Below the pieces are notes generated by a model. That model had not been told where the DNA came from. It was given only the letters and a program-made list of their open reading frames with translations, and made no database searches. DNA of 64,000 bases from Variovorax sp. J22G73 (GTDB lineage Bacteria; Pseudomonadota; Gammaproteobacteria; Burkholderiales; Burkholderiaceae_C). Location of the stretch: assembly GCF_030317035.1 (NCBI RefSeq), contig NZ_JASZYK010000008.1, positions 248,001-312,000 on the forward strand. Direction: 5' to 3'. Each line of letters opens with the position of its first letter. Position 1 is the first letter of the stretch. Below, piece by piece: positions 27,636 to 37,422 of this stretch. Position numbers and translations under genes: made by a program.

Positions 27636-28538
27636 ATGACCAGTGCATCACCCCTTCCACTTGAAACTGAGGACTTAGGCCGCGCACCTCGATGGAGCCA
27701 GGATCGCCGCCTTCGATTCATAGATTTCAGGTTGCAATGGCAAGGGCGCCTCAACCGCACAGATCTCACCAGTTTTTTTGGGATCTCAGTACCGCAGGCA
27801 TCGGCTGACATTTCTAAGTACGCCGAGCAAGCGCCCAAGAACATCCACTACGACCGCAGCTCACGTACGTACGTGAGAGGACCGTCTTTTCAAATGTTGT
27901 TCGACAGCTCCGGCTCCGAGCAGTATTTGGCACAGTTGCTGGCCATTGACCGGGGTATCTTGGACCCCGCGCAAGCATTGATTGGCAGCCGCCCACCGAC
28001 CGAGTCGGTCCTTGTTCCAAACCGGACTGTCGATCGCAGCATCCTCTCTTCGCTCCTTCACGCCATTGAAGCCTCGCAAACAGTACGCGTGTGCTATCAG
28101 TCGATTGCCCGCGATGAGCCGCGCTGGCGAGACATCAGTCCTCACGCGATGTGTACGGATGGTCTGCGCTGGCACACCAGGGCCTACTGCCACCTGCGCG
28201 ATGGATTCCGTGACTTGGTGCTGGGACGGATCCTGGCTCTGGAAGATCCTCGGCCATCCAACATCGATGTCGCCCTAGACCACGAGTGGCACAACCTCGT
28301 ACAGATCATCCTTGCGCCCAACCCAGATCTCTCCCAGGCGCAGCGTGAGGGAGTAGAGATTGACTACGGGATGAGGGATGGAGCCGTGACCGTGGAGTGT
28401 CGAGAGGCCATGCTTTTCTACACGCTTCGTACGCTCAACTTTGACCACCGCGGTGTACCACGAGAAGGCGAGCGGCAGTTGGTCATACGAAATCTAGATC
28501 AGCTATTGCCAGTTCTACCGCGGCCAGGTCAAGGATAG
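27636..28538 (+). CDS. WYL-domain transcriptional regulator, CapW/BrxR-like
   Basis: 300 residues. The N-terminal winged helix reads DLTSFFGISVPQASADISKY near residue 45. The middle has the WYL fold, with VCYQSIARDEPRWRDISPHA and WHTRAYCHLRDGFRDLVLGR near residues 150-200; the C-terminal part is the WCX extension. CapW and BrxR proteins of this build repress CBASS and BREX loci. Divergent placement beside the E2-E1-JAB operon, and upstream of the giant ATPase, makes it the likely switch for one or both. There is no ribosome site before the ATG. Confidence 0.85.
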   Translation: MTSASPLPLETEDLGRAPRWSQDRRLRFIDFRLQWQGRLNRTDLTSFFGISVPQASADISKYAEQAPKNIHYDRSSRTYVRGPSFQMLFDSSGSEQYLAQLLAIDRGILDPAQALIGSRPPTESVLVPNRTVDRSILSSLLHAIEASQTVRVCYQSIARDEPRWRDISPHAMCTDGLRWHTRAYCHLRDGFRDLVLGRILALEDPRPSNIDVALDHEWHNLVQIILAPNPDLSQAQREGVEIDYGMRDGAVTVECREAMLFYTLRTLNFDHRGVPREGERQLVIRNLDQLLPVLPRPGQG

Positions 28539-28943
28539 GCAGGCGGTCGTCGGCTGCGCCGGAACGCAAACGCCCTTGTTCGAGTACTTCGGCGTCCGAA
28601 TGCGGCAGAGGTCAAAGATCACTCTTGGCCCAGCGACCGATTCATATGCGCGGGATGCGACCAATTGCGGCAACCTGGATGTTTTCGTTCAACAGTGCGC
28701 GGGACAACCACCTATGCGCACAAACGCGGCGCGGGTGTACGAAGTTGCCGGGCTGGCGCCACGTGGATGAGCAGCGTTGCACGAGCCAGGAGAATATGGG
28801 TCTGGAATTGCGGAGGTGCACTTACTGGTCCGTGCAGACGAAACAAGAATGCTTTTAGCGAGCACCTGTGGTCGCCATGCTATTCAGCGCGACTATGCGG
28901 CGTGCTCGCTTGTATGATCTTTGCACAACGGACGGAGGAGCAG
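28539..28943 (+). other. No gene seen between the WYL regulator and giant ATPase
   Basis: About 400 bp open in the giant gene's frame from 28665, but with Arg/Cys-rich, non-protein-like codons. No hairpin terminator or clear promoter is seen. GGAGG at 28934-28938 is the ribosome site that sets the next start. Confidence 0.45.
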
Positions 28944-31900
28944 GTGGTTGCAGAAGTTCATACGGGCCCGCAGGATATGCGCCCCGCAACAATCAATAGC
29001 GCATGGGCCTTACTAGATGCGGAGGAGCGAGCGAACTATTGGGAGTTCGCGGCCTCAGACGCACAGAACTACAAAGCGCCCAAGGGGCCCAGACGGTATG
29101 ACGAGATCTTTGATGGACTCTCTGCCGCAATCCACAACCTCAGTAGCCGCGCTCCGCTCAGGAAGAGCTTCATCGTTGGCCTCCCACGGGCCACAAAGCG
29201 ACTATCAGCAGATGAACTGCAACGTGGTTTGCTGAGACTAAGAGAGAGGCTATTGATCGAACCGAACGCGCATCACTTTCTGACGAACGCGTTTTGCCGC
29301 TGGGTCCAGCTCTCTCGTCGTGATGTCCTGGTCTCCAGCTTGGAAGCCCTTGAATGCGGGCACGACGAAGTGGGTAACTTGGTAGGCGCAATACCAGAGC
29401 ATGATGATGAAAGCGCCCAACAGGCCATCATGCCGCTTGCGCATAATTTGGATGCTAGTGACCTGGCACTAGTTTGCTATGCCTTGGTCATGAATGCCCC
29501 GGCATGGCGTCCTCTTCTGAGCTGCGTGGCACCGCTGCAGGAAATCATCGCTTGCCAGCTCGAGAAGTCCGAGCCACCCATCCTGCAGGAAGACCGCGGT
29601 GCAGTCACGCGCACGCCTCCTGACGAAGATCCGTCAAGGGATCTTTCGCAGCCGTTGAATGAAGTAACTGACGAAGCAGCCGTTGGAGGGCCGAACGAAA
29701 ACCAGCCCTCGCTGAGCTTCGGTCCCGAGAATTTCCAGGCACTGGAAAAAGAATTTCGAGACTTGCAGCGGGGTTTGGAGGAGGCGGTCTTTGCGATGAC
29801 CCAAGAGCGCTTGCCTGAGTTCGATCCACTTTCGCGGCGGTGGGTTAGCCTTCATGCAAGGTTCAGCACTTTCCGCGTTTGCCTCGAGGCAGACACCGAC
29901 AGCTTGCATGAACTGCGTGACCTCTTCCTGAAGAAGCAGGAGACGTTGTCGCTTAATCCGATACTCGAGCGACTGCTAAGAGTCGCCCACAAGTCCGATC
30001 CCGGCTACATAGCGCACCACCCGGTAATCGCGGATGCCGAGCGCGCTCTTGCGCTGCTGAAAAGCGGGCAGACCGAGCAGCTGCAGCACTTGATGCCGGG
30101 CTTAATGTCCGTTGATGCTTTGGTACGTTGTGGCGGAGAACTTGAGGAAGCCGAGGCCGCAGCTCATGACGATTTGGTTCGCGCAGCTTATGGGAGTCTG
30201 CTTGCCATCGCACTGCAGCGTGGCCGGATCATATTTGCGGTCCTGCCGCCCCCCCCTCCGGCACCCGTACAGGATGCCCGCTCAGCCACCGACGTCGCCG
30301 CGGACGATCCACTCCATTCGGTCACGAACGCGCCAGCGCTGCCGGTGGAAGCGCAACCGAGCCCGGAAGAGACGGTGGTCGATCCAGTGGGACCGTTGAC
30401 GTCATTGTTCTCCGCGCCAGACGGCGCGACAGCCTTACAGGGGGGGCATCCTGCAGAGCCGGACTGTAGTAGTTCGGTGTCCATTCCAGACTCGCAGGAA
30501 CCATCCCGTGGATATAAGACGGCCATGGAGAAAACTGGCGCTGTCGAAAGCGCGAGGCCACCTTCCCCGACGGCCGAAACACCTCGGCTAACGCCCTCCG
30601 AAGGCACAGCCGCCGAGATCGAGGATGCTTTGCCCTATGCGGCCACGTTCTCGGACTTCAAGAAGGCAGCCTGGGTCGACCCTCACGGTCGCGTGAGAAC
30701 CGCGCCATGGGTAGAGCCGCAGTTCTACAACCGTATTGCTGAAACTGCCTTGCAAGCCTGGCGAGGCGGCGAACTGGCGAAAGCCTATCTCTGCGCGAAG
30801 GTCAGCGGTCCGGCGTCGCAATTGAACGTCGAAGATCTCGCGGCCGCCGATCGCTTGCTCGATCGGCCCGTCGAAATAGCCAGCTTGCGGGATCCACTGC
30901 GCGCTGCTCGCCTGCGCATGGCGCTTCAGGGGCAGGCGCAGTCGATACCGACCCTGGCTGTGGCGGTGACCCTGGAGGCGCTCGCGCCGACGGGGCCTGT
31001 GACATGGAGCTCAGAAGAGGCTCAGCAATTGTGCGAAAGGGCCGGCTTTCGGTCGCCTGCCCTTGTCAGCGTCCTCGCCTTCTCTCTCACCGCATGGTCG
31101 TCCGCCGGGGATCCACTTTCACTGGTGCGGGCTTTTGCAGAAGCGACACCTATAAATCCCACGCAGTTGGCGCAGCAATGCCGCGATGCACAGGTCGATC
31201 TCCAGCGAGTTGTGGCGACGCAATGGAATGCAGCCGGTGGGCGCATCACGCAGAACAGCAGCAAAAAGGTCTGGACGCACTTCGTTCGGGACCATGTTGC
31301 ACCGTTACGCGATACCCTGGCGCCGATCAAATCGGAAAGGGACTCTTCACCGCTCGCAGCAGACAACGCCAGATCGAAGGTCGAAGCGCTGGGCAAAGCC
31401 TTTGCGGCGATGATGAAAGACGGCGGGGTGCGAAAGCGCGACCTAAGCGCGGCGCAGTCCGGCGCCTACCAGATCGTTGCGGCGATCGAGCGGGTGGTCG
31501 ATGCAAAGTCGCGGCTGCGATCGGTTACCGCCAAGAAGATTTCGCGGACGAACCTGCCGCATGTTGAAATCGAGCAACTACTGGCCGATCTGCCGTCCGA
31601 TCCCATAGAGGGTTTGTGCGCGCTTATGCTCCGCACCGCCTGGACACAAAAGACGGCGACCAACCCCTTGCGCTTGCCGATGGCGCAGCTGAACTCTGAT
31701 CCGGAAATAATCCGCGCCATCTCTGCAGCCAATCTCGCTAGCGCCGCGAAAACGGCAGGCATCTCGGTATCGGACATGGAACATCCTGGGCTCGCGGCTG
31801 CGCTGATTTCAGCTCAGGCCGACCCAGACCCGCACGAGATCGATGTCGCGACGGTATTCGACCAGGTCAGGGAGTACGGAATTGAGCAGGATCGCTCAGA

Positions 31901-34900
31901 CATCCTCGCCGCTCTCGTGCCTTCTGGCAGTCTCTTGCCCGGGGAAGTCGAACTGCTCGCCAAACGGGCACTTGCGCTTGGTGATAAGGCCTTCGAGAGC
32001 ACGCGACAGCTAGAGAGCATCTGGGCCGCCTGTGACGTCCTTAGTGCGCCCAGGGCACAGGAATACCGGCATTTTGTGGACAGCGCCTATGAAGCGTGCT
32101 CGTTTGCGGCTGGCGACGCGCCAATCGCCGAAACGCTACTGCTGCAGGCGTGGCTGGACAGAGGGCTTCGAGAGGCAAGCCAAGTGCTGGATCAGATTGT
32201 CCGGGTTCGAACGGAAGAGGCGCAGCGCAACTCACTTGGTATCGGCGCGCAATTCGAGAAGCTGATTTCTGTGCACGACTATCGTGGAGCCATGGAGCTT
32301 GCCTATCCGAATGAGACTGCGGGCGATGGCGAACAATCCCCTGTACGACGCACAATGTGGCGCCCGGAAGCTGTGCGCAAATTCCCGAATCCGCGCGCCG
32401 CACTGGTTAAAGAACGCAAGGGTTCTACTACGTTCCTTAGTTCCTTGGTGTCATGGTGGGTCTCGCCAGGCGAGAACGACTTGCTCTATCGCGATACCCT
32501 GCGTCGCAGCCTGTACAACGTCATTAGCGGCGAAGGCGGCCATGCCCAGGAAGTCAACAAGCGCAGGTTCGGGGGCAGGCTTGCTGAGCTCCGGCAGCAC
32601 AAAGAGCGCAAGACCATCATCAACTGCGCGGTGTTGCGCGAGTGGTTTCAGCTGACCAAGCTAAATCCGACGTTTCTCCCGCAGCTAGCCGATTTCGACG
32701 AGATCGTGCTTGCCTCAATGCCAAGTTCGGCGCAGGCCGGAAATGCGGTAGATCTCTACGTCCGAGCCGCACATGCGGAAGGGTCGCGGGTCTTGAGTGT
32801 TTTTCTGGAGCCCAGCATATCGCCAGGCCGGCGCGACGAGATCGCCTCGGGTCTCCGCAAACGGCAGGTGCCTGCGGTGATCTTAGATGACCTCGATATC
32901 TGTCGACTGTGTCTCACCGACGGTCATGCGAATACGCACGACTTCGTTCCATTTCTCGAGGTCGTATTCGAACAGCTCGACCTTACGTTGATTTCCCCAT
33001 TCTCCAGCTTGGATGGGCAGCATGTGCGACTTGAGAGCTTTGTGGGCCGCCAGCAAGACGCCGAGGATATAGCTCATCGCTGGGAATACTCACGGCTGTT
33101 TTCTGGTCGGAAGCTAGGCAAGAGCGCGCTCTTGCGCTTCGTGGCAAGACACTACGAAGGGGTGCGCCTGCCGTCCAACAAGAGCCTGCACGTACTGTTT
33201 ATCAGCATTGCCGGAGGCGCTTCGCCCGAATGGGTAGTCGACACCATCATCGACGCGATGACCAAGCGTTTTGAGCTGTGGCCCGAGGCGGAGGCCAACT
33301 CTCTCAAGGACGCGGTCGATCGCTTTGCCGCTTACATGAAGCGCTTCGCCGCGGAGCGAAAAGATAAGAATGTCCTCATCATTCTTGATGAAGCAGATGC
33401 GTTCGTGGAGGAACAACTGCGTAGATACGAGCGCGAACGTGACCGGTCACTGAGCTTCAACATGATGAAGCGCATGCCAGAGTCTGAAGATGAGGGCATG
33501 CCACGCGTACGCTTCCTGTTTGCCGGCTACAGGATAACCAACACCCGCGGCGGTGTTTGGGCCAATGCGGGGGACGTGCTGGTGCTCAAACCCCTAGCAG
33601 AAGCTGACGCCACCCTGTTTTTGCAGGGCATGCTGGCCAGGATCGGTGTCGACATCGGCAACCATGCGACCTTCGCCGCAAGGCGATGTGGCTATCAACC
33701 AGCGGTGCTGATCCGTTTCGGCGACGCGCTGCTAAAACGGATACAGCGAAATTCCAGATCGCCTTCGCGGGAACGCCTGCTTGTCTCGCATGAGGACGTT
33801 CTCGCCACGATGTCCGATCCGGCCGTCATGGAGGAGATCAGGACTGTAGTCAACAACAACTTCCAGGGCAACCGTGTCGCCGCAGCCGTCTTCGCGGCCA
33901 CGCTCCTGGCGCTCAAGGACCTGGAGCCGGGCATGGCGCTCGACGACGGCCCCAAGCACGTGCTGTCGAAATTGCGCTCGATCGATCCGGATAGCGAATG
34001 GTTGACCAGTCGCGGATCCGACCCCCTCGCCCAAGTCGAGCGGCAATTGCAAGAGTTCGTGGATCGCGAGCTGTTGACTGTCTCCGATGGTCCTAGATTC
34101 GGCATCCGCGAATATAGGCTGAAGTTCCAGAACTTTGCGCCGGTTCTAGGGCAGCAGGATTTGGTGCAAGAAATCCGGCAGCATGTGCAGTTTCTACGCA
34201 GCGAGGAAGCACCCACCCGGCTCATCGAAAGCGTTCTCTCCGACACCTCTTTGGATGCGATCAGGTATGTCTTCCGAGCCGACAGCACGGAGGAGTGTGC
34301 CTTGGCCATCGCGGCAGGGCACTGGATGGACGCACTTGTGGACGACAAAGCCGGTATCGCCGATCGACTGGGCTACAGCACCAAGGCTGTCGCCTATGCG
34401 CGTGATCCCAACGCCTTACATGAAAAACTGCCACGCTACCGCATCTACCGCGGCGTTAGCGCGGCCATGCTACCGACATTCATCGAAGCACGGTGTGAAA
34501 AACCCTTGCTGCTGATTGGGGGCGTGGACCTGTTACGCGATGCGCTGATGCGCCAGCTCGAAGGCTCCGACACGGCACTTGACGTACGTGCTTTCGCGCC
34601 CTTGTCGCGCGCCACATTGTCCTGGTGGTTTGAGAATGTCCAGGCCTATGTCTTCAAGCGACCTGAATTTGTTGACCAGATTTTTGACGCGACGTTGGGC
34701 ATCCCGCTGTTGGTGGGAGAGTTTGCGCATTGCCTCCCGAAGCTGCCGGCTGAAGATGTGACCGCGCATGATCTCGAGGTCGCGCTAAGCGCATTCCGGG
34801 GAAAGATGCAACACATAGCGCAGTTGCTCACAACTGGGCCCGAGGCCGTGCGCCTTACTGGCCGGGAATTGGAACTACTGCGCATGATTCGCACAGTAGT

Positions 34901-35159
34901 CATGGAAGTGCAACCGAGCTTTGACCTGCAGGACGAACTGCGCGTGGCATGGGAGCTTTGTCCGGCTACCGGCTTGCAGGCTCCCTTCACCGATGAGCGC
35001 GATCGCATCAGCCTTCAATTGCTGATGAGCATCGGGCTGCTGCCCGCGCAGGAAGGTTCGTCCGTCGGGAACGTCACGGAGCTCGGCAGGGTATCCATTG
35101 ACAGGAACTCAGCCCTGTTCGATCTGCTGGCAGCACTGGGGCCTATCGGTGCGGTGTGA
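28944..35159 (+). CDS. Giant P-loop ATPase (about 2,070 aa), candidate defence protein
   Basis: 2,071 residues from a GTG with GGAGG 5 bp upstream; in-frame ATGs at 28914 and 28977 are alternatives. The ATPase core lies near residues 1360-1600: FVGRQQDAEDI, Walker A FSGRKLGKSALL near 1387, Walker B NVLIILDEADAFVEEQ near 1476, then FLFAGYRITN. Residues ~1-480 are helical, ~480-570 a Pro/Ser/Thr-rich linker, and 570-1350 and 1600-2071 mostly helical repeats. The FVGR-P-loop-DEADAF order fits a STAND/AAA-type switch. It overlaps the HEPN gene by 11 bp, so both are co-expressed. Confidence 0.75.
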   Translation: MVAEVHTGPQDMRPATINSAWALLDAEERANYWEFAASDAQNYKAPKGPRRYDEIFDGLSAAIHNLSSRAPLRKSFIVGLPRATKRLSADELQRGLLRLRERLLIEPNAHHFLTNAFCRWVQLSRRDVLVSSLEALECGHDEVGNLVGAIPEHDDESAQQAIMPLAHNLDASDLALVCYALVMNAPAWRPLLSCVAPLQEIIACQLEKSEPPILQEDRGAVTRTPPDEDPSRDLSQPLNEVTDEAAVGGPNENQPSLSFGPENFQALEKEFRDLQRGLEEAVFAMTQERLPEFDPLSRRWVSLHARFSTFRVCLEADTDSLHELRDLFLKKQETLSLNPILERLLRVAHKSDPGYIAHHPVIADAERALALLKSGQTEQLQHLMPGLMSVDALVRCGGELEEAEAAAHDDLVRAAYGSLLAIALQRGRIIFAVLPPPPPAPVQDARSATDVAADDPLHSVTNAPALPVEAQPSPEETVVDPVGPLTSLFSAPDGATALQGGHPAEPDCSSSVSIPDSQEPSRGYKTAMEKTGAVESARPPSPTAETPRLTPSEGTAAEIEDALPYAATFSDFKKAAWVDPHGRVRTAPWVEPQFYNRIAETALQAWRGGELAKAYLCAKVSGPASQLNVEDLAAADRLLDRPVEIASLRDPLRAARLRMALQGQAQSIPTLAVAVTLEALAPTGPVTWSSEEAQQLCERAGFRSPALVSVLAFSLTAWSSAGDPLSLVRAFAEATPINPTQLAQQCRDAQVDLQRVVATQWNAAGGRITQNSSKKVWTHFVRDHVAPLRDTLAPIKSERDSSPLAADNARSKVEALGKAFAAMMKDGGVRKRDLSAAQSGAYQIVAAIERVVDAKSRLRSVTAKKISRTNLPHVEIEQLLADLPSDPIEGLCALMLRTAWTQKTATNPLRLPMAQLNSDPEIIRAISAANLASAAKTAGISVSDMEHPGLAAALISAQADPDPHEIDVATVFDQVREYGIEQDRSDILAALVPSGSLLPGEVELLAKRALALGDKAFESTRQLESIWAACDVLSAPRAQEYRHFVDSAYEACSFAAGDAPIAETLLLQAWLDRGLREASQVLDQIVRVRTEEAQRNSLGIGAQFEKLISVHDYRGAMELAYPNETAGDGEQSPVRRTMWRPEAVRKFPNPRAALVKERKGSTTFLSSLVSWWVSPGENDLLYRDTLRRSLYNVISGEGGHAQEVNKRRFGGRLAELRQHKERKTIINCAVLREWFQLTKLNPTFLPQLADFDEIVLASMPSSAQAGNAVDLYVRAAHAEGSRVLSVFLEPSISPGRRDEIASGLRKRQVPAVILDDLDICRLCLTDGHANTHDFVPFLEVVFEQLDLTLISPFSSLDGQHVRLESFVGRQQDAEDIAHRWEYSRLFSGRKLGKSALLRFVARHYEGVRLPSNKSLHVLFISIAGGASPEWVVDTIIDAMTKRFELWPEAEANSLKDAVDRFAAYMKRFAAERKDKNVLIILDEADAFVEEQLRRYERERDRSLSFNMMKRMPESEDEGMPRVRFLFAGYRITNTRGGVWANAGDVLVLKPLAEADATLFLQGMLARIGVDIGNHATFAARRCGYQPAVLIRFGDALLKRIQRNSRSPSRERLLVSHEDVLATMSDPAVMEEIRTVVNNNFQGNRVAAAVFAATLLALKDLEPGMALDDGPKHVLSKLRSIDPDSEWLTSRGSDPLAQVERQLQEFVDRELLTVSDGPRFGIREYRLKFQNFAPVLGQQDLVQEIRQHVQFLRSEEAPTRLIESVLSDTSLDAIRYVFRADSTEECALAIAAGHWMDALVDDKAGIADRLGYSTKAVAYARDPNALHEKLPRYRIYRGVSAAMLPTFIEARCEKPLLLIGGVDLLRDALMRQLEGSDTALDVRAFAPLSRATLSWWFENVQAYVFKRPEFVDQIFDATLGIPLLVGEFAHCLPKLPAEDVTAHDLEVALSAFRGKMQHIAQLLTTGPEAVRLTGRELELLRMIRTVVMEVQPSFDLQDELRVAWELCPATGLQAPFTDERDRISLQLLMSIGLLPAQEGSSVGNVTELGRVSIDRNSALFDLLAALGPIGAV

Positions 35160-36453
35160 GGTTTCGACTGCTGGGCACACGGCCAATTGGGAGTTCCGTG
35201 GATCGGCAGGCCTCGAAGCTTGGGCCAGGGCGAGGCCTTGGCTGAACGGCGGAGGTTTGTGCGTACTGCGCTTGAGGAGCATGGGCGCGGGCGATATGTT
35301 GCACGGCCCGATCAGCGGCTTAGTCAGAGCGGCCCACGGCGACGAACGCAGACTATCGATTCAGCGGGTCGATTGTGGCGATGACCATGGCTCGCCGATG
35401 CAGGCCTTGCTCGCGTCGATAGAGCTGAGTCCTGACCTGAATCCATTCGAAGCGAAAGATCTGCTGAGCGTTCGCTTCCTGGACCGGCCCACGGTGTTTG
35501 TTTTGTCGGAAAGCTCGGCAGTCGCTACCCGCGCATGGACCGAATTGGCCATGCTGGTCGACCACTTCAGCAAACGCATACCTGGGGTTCCCCTGTGTGT
35601 GATCGCGCTGGATGGTCGCAATGCGCTACAGCACGATCCATCGTTTGATTTCACTGCTGGACGCTGCACAGAACTACTGCTTGCCGGCGCCTTGGGTCGC
35701 GATGAAGCGTCGGTGTGGCGCGCCTATCTGCACCATCGCTGCTGCTGGGAGACCGGCGGCGATCCCCTACTGGCTCAGGAATGGGGCGACGCTCTAGGCC
35801 GATGCGCGCTCGGCGACGACGCGGCAGTCGAAAACGCCCTGAATCATTGTGTGCAGGAAGTGGCGCACGCGGTGGGCCTGCGAGAGCAGCTTGCAACGAT
35901 CCGACAGGCGTTGGACAGGCATTCGCGAGACCGTGAGCGGGCACGACAGGAGCTCAACGAGCAAGGAGTCTTATGGCGTCCTCCTGGCATTCAACGGCAG
36001 GAGCTGACGCCATGGGCTTCACGCGCAACGTTGGCTCAGCCTGACCTTCCCCGAGAACTCGTGGCTCGCCTGCGGCACAATCTGGTCTGCATGCCGCTGG
36101 CCTCGGAAATCCTGGCTCACTGCATGAATGCAGAAGCGAGAATTCGCATGCAGCTGGAGGGCACGCAGGTACACAAGGCCGACGACAAGGCCGTCAAAGC
36201 GTTCGACCGATTTCGCCGAGGCGAGAGCCCTTCTATCGTCTATCCAACAGGTCATCCCTGTCCGCCTACGCAGGCCGAGGATGTGTGGCACTTTGCAGGC
36301 TTGGGCGAAACCATGCTTGCCTGCCATCGAAACAGCATCAGCGAATCGTTATGGGAAACGGTTCAACTACGCAATGCAATGGCCCACGGACACTATGTCG
36401 CGTGGGCTCACATCAAGAGCGCACTGCGACAAGCGCGCCGCTTCGACGTATAG
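35149..36453 (+). CDS. HEPN-motif partner of the giant ATPase
   Basis: 434 residues from a GTG at 35149 (MRCEVSTAG) that overlaps the end of the ATPase gene, showing tight coupling. The C-terminus carries ETVQLRNAMAHGHYV near residue 405: an R-x4-H element in a helical setting, as in Swt1-type HEPN ribonucleases. The first ~150 residues have an alpha/beta look (PTVFVLSESSAVATRAWTEL, GVPLCVIALDGRNAL). I infer a toxic RNase effector held or triggered by the ATPase. I do not recognise the N-terminal domain. The 319 bp that follow hold one array repeat. Confidence 0.65.
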   Translation: MRCEVSTAGHTANWEFRGSAGLEAWARARPWLNGGGLCVLRLRSMGAGDMLHGPISGLVRAAHGDERRLSIQRVDCGDDHGSPMQALLASIELSPDLNPFEAKDLLSVRFLDRPTVFVLSESSAVATRAWTELAMLVDHFSKRIPGVPLCVIALDGRNALQHDPSFDFTAGRCTELLLAGALGRDEASVWRAYLHHRCCWETGGDPLLAQEWGDALGRCALGDDAAVENALNHCVQEVAHAVGLREQLATIRQALDRHSRDRERARQELNEQGVLWRPPGIQRQELTPWASRATLAQPDLPRELVARLRHNLVCMPLASEILAHCMNAEARIRMQLEGTQVHKADDKAVKAFDRFRRGESPSIVYPTGHPCPPTQAEDVWHFAGLGETMLACHRNSISESLWETVQLRNAMAHGHYVAWAHIKSALRQARRFDV

Positions 36454-36772
36454 GCCTTCAGCCGCCCCCCACCGAGCCAAGTGGGTTACTTCGGGATGGA
36501 AATAAACATTGGCGCTGTTCTTAAAGCCACGCCAGACCTTGCGGCTTCCCGGGAACTGCCGCAAGACATCGCACCGGAACAAGAGCGCGATTTTAACGAT
36601 GACGGATTTCCGTAAGCGGCTGGCCATCCCATCTTGATCGAAAGCAAACGCACGCGGCTAGACTTCCGCTATCGGCCAGAACCGGCCCTTCGCCGTGCCG
36701 TCACAATGCGGCCGGGACCGGCCATAAGCGTTGGACAACAAACTGCGGCATCAATGCCAGATTGGATTTACT

Positions 36773-37267
36773 TTGAGTGAGCCCCTTCCCATCTACAACG
36801 CTGCGGTCTACGGAGACTTCGCTCTGGTGACACGTCTGCTTGACGAGGACCAGGCTCTCGTGAACGCAGCCGACGAGTGGGGCTTCACGCCACTGCACGG
36901 CGTAGCCGGCGAAGATCAACCCGAAATGGCGAAGTACCTGCTCGCCAAGGGCGCAAACGTCAACGCACGGAACGATGCCGGGATAACTCCACTTCACCTT
37001 GCAGCCTATCCATCAGTAGCAAAACTCTTAGTTGAGGCGGGGGCGTCGCTCGAAGCCAGAGAGGGCGGCCAGGGAACGCCGTTGCACGTTCTCAGTGAGA
37101 GCGACGACAGGCTCGACGTGATAGAGGCGTTGCTTGAGCTGGGCGCAGATGTGAATGCGAGAGACGGTAGCGGCCGAACTGCGCTCGATACTGCAGAGGA
37201 CAGAGAAGATCCTGAAATGATTGCCCTTCTAACTCGTTACGGCGGTTTGCGCGGCGTCCAACCTTGA
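36773..37267 (+). CDS. Ankyrin-repeat protein
   Basis: About 164 residues, no signal peptide. Four ankyrin repeats are visible: IYNAAVYGDFALVTRLLDED, GFTPLHGVAGEDQPEMAKYL, GITPLHLAA, and GTPLHVLSESDDRLDVIEAL with a final GRTALDTAEDRED. A protein-binding scaffold; small ankyrin proteins are frequent as immunity or regulatory partners. No ATG is available near the N-terminus. I chose the TTG at 36773, while a TTG at 36731 is also possible. First gene of the plus-strand array. Confidence 0.75.
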   Translation: MSEPLPIYNAAVYGDFALVTRLLDEDQALVNAADEWGFTPLHGVAGEDQPEMAKYLLAKGANVNARNDAGITPLHLAAYPSVAKLLVEAGASLEAREGGQGTPLHVLSESDDRLDVIEALLELGADVNARDGSGRTALDTAEDREDPEMIALLTRYGGLRGVQP

Positions 37268-37422
37268 AGCTGCGATTCCGTATTTGAACGGCCATTTTGA
37301 GCAGCCTGAAAGACCGCGTCGGGCCCGTTCACGACGGCGGCTTGACCGGCTAAAGTCGGCCAGAACCAGCCGTTCGGGGCCGACGCAGAATTCGCCCGCA
37401 ACCGGACGCTCAATAGACAAGG

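Noticed and set aside
23969..28538. Calling the E2-E1-JAB locus a CBASS system
   Set aside because: No CD-NTase gene is present; only the ancillary-type domains and a CapW-like regulator are seen.
28665..28943. N-terminal extension of the giant ATPase to 28665
   Set aside because: Cys/Arg-rich, non-protein-like codons; a GGAGG-preceded GTG at 28944 is a better start.
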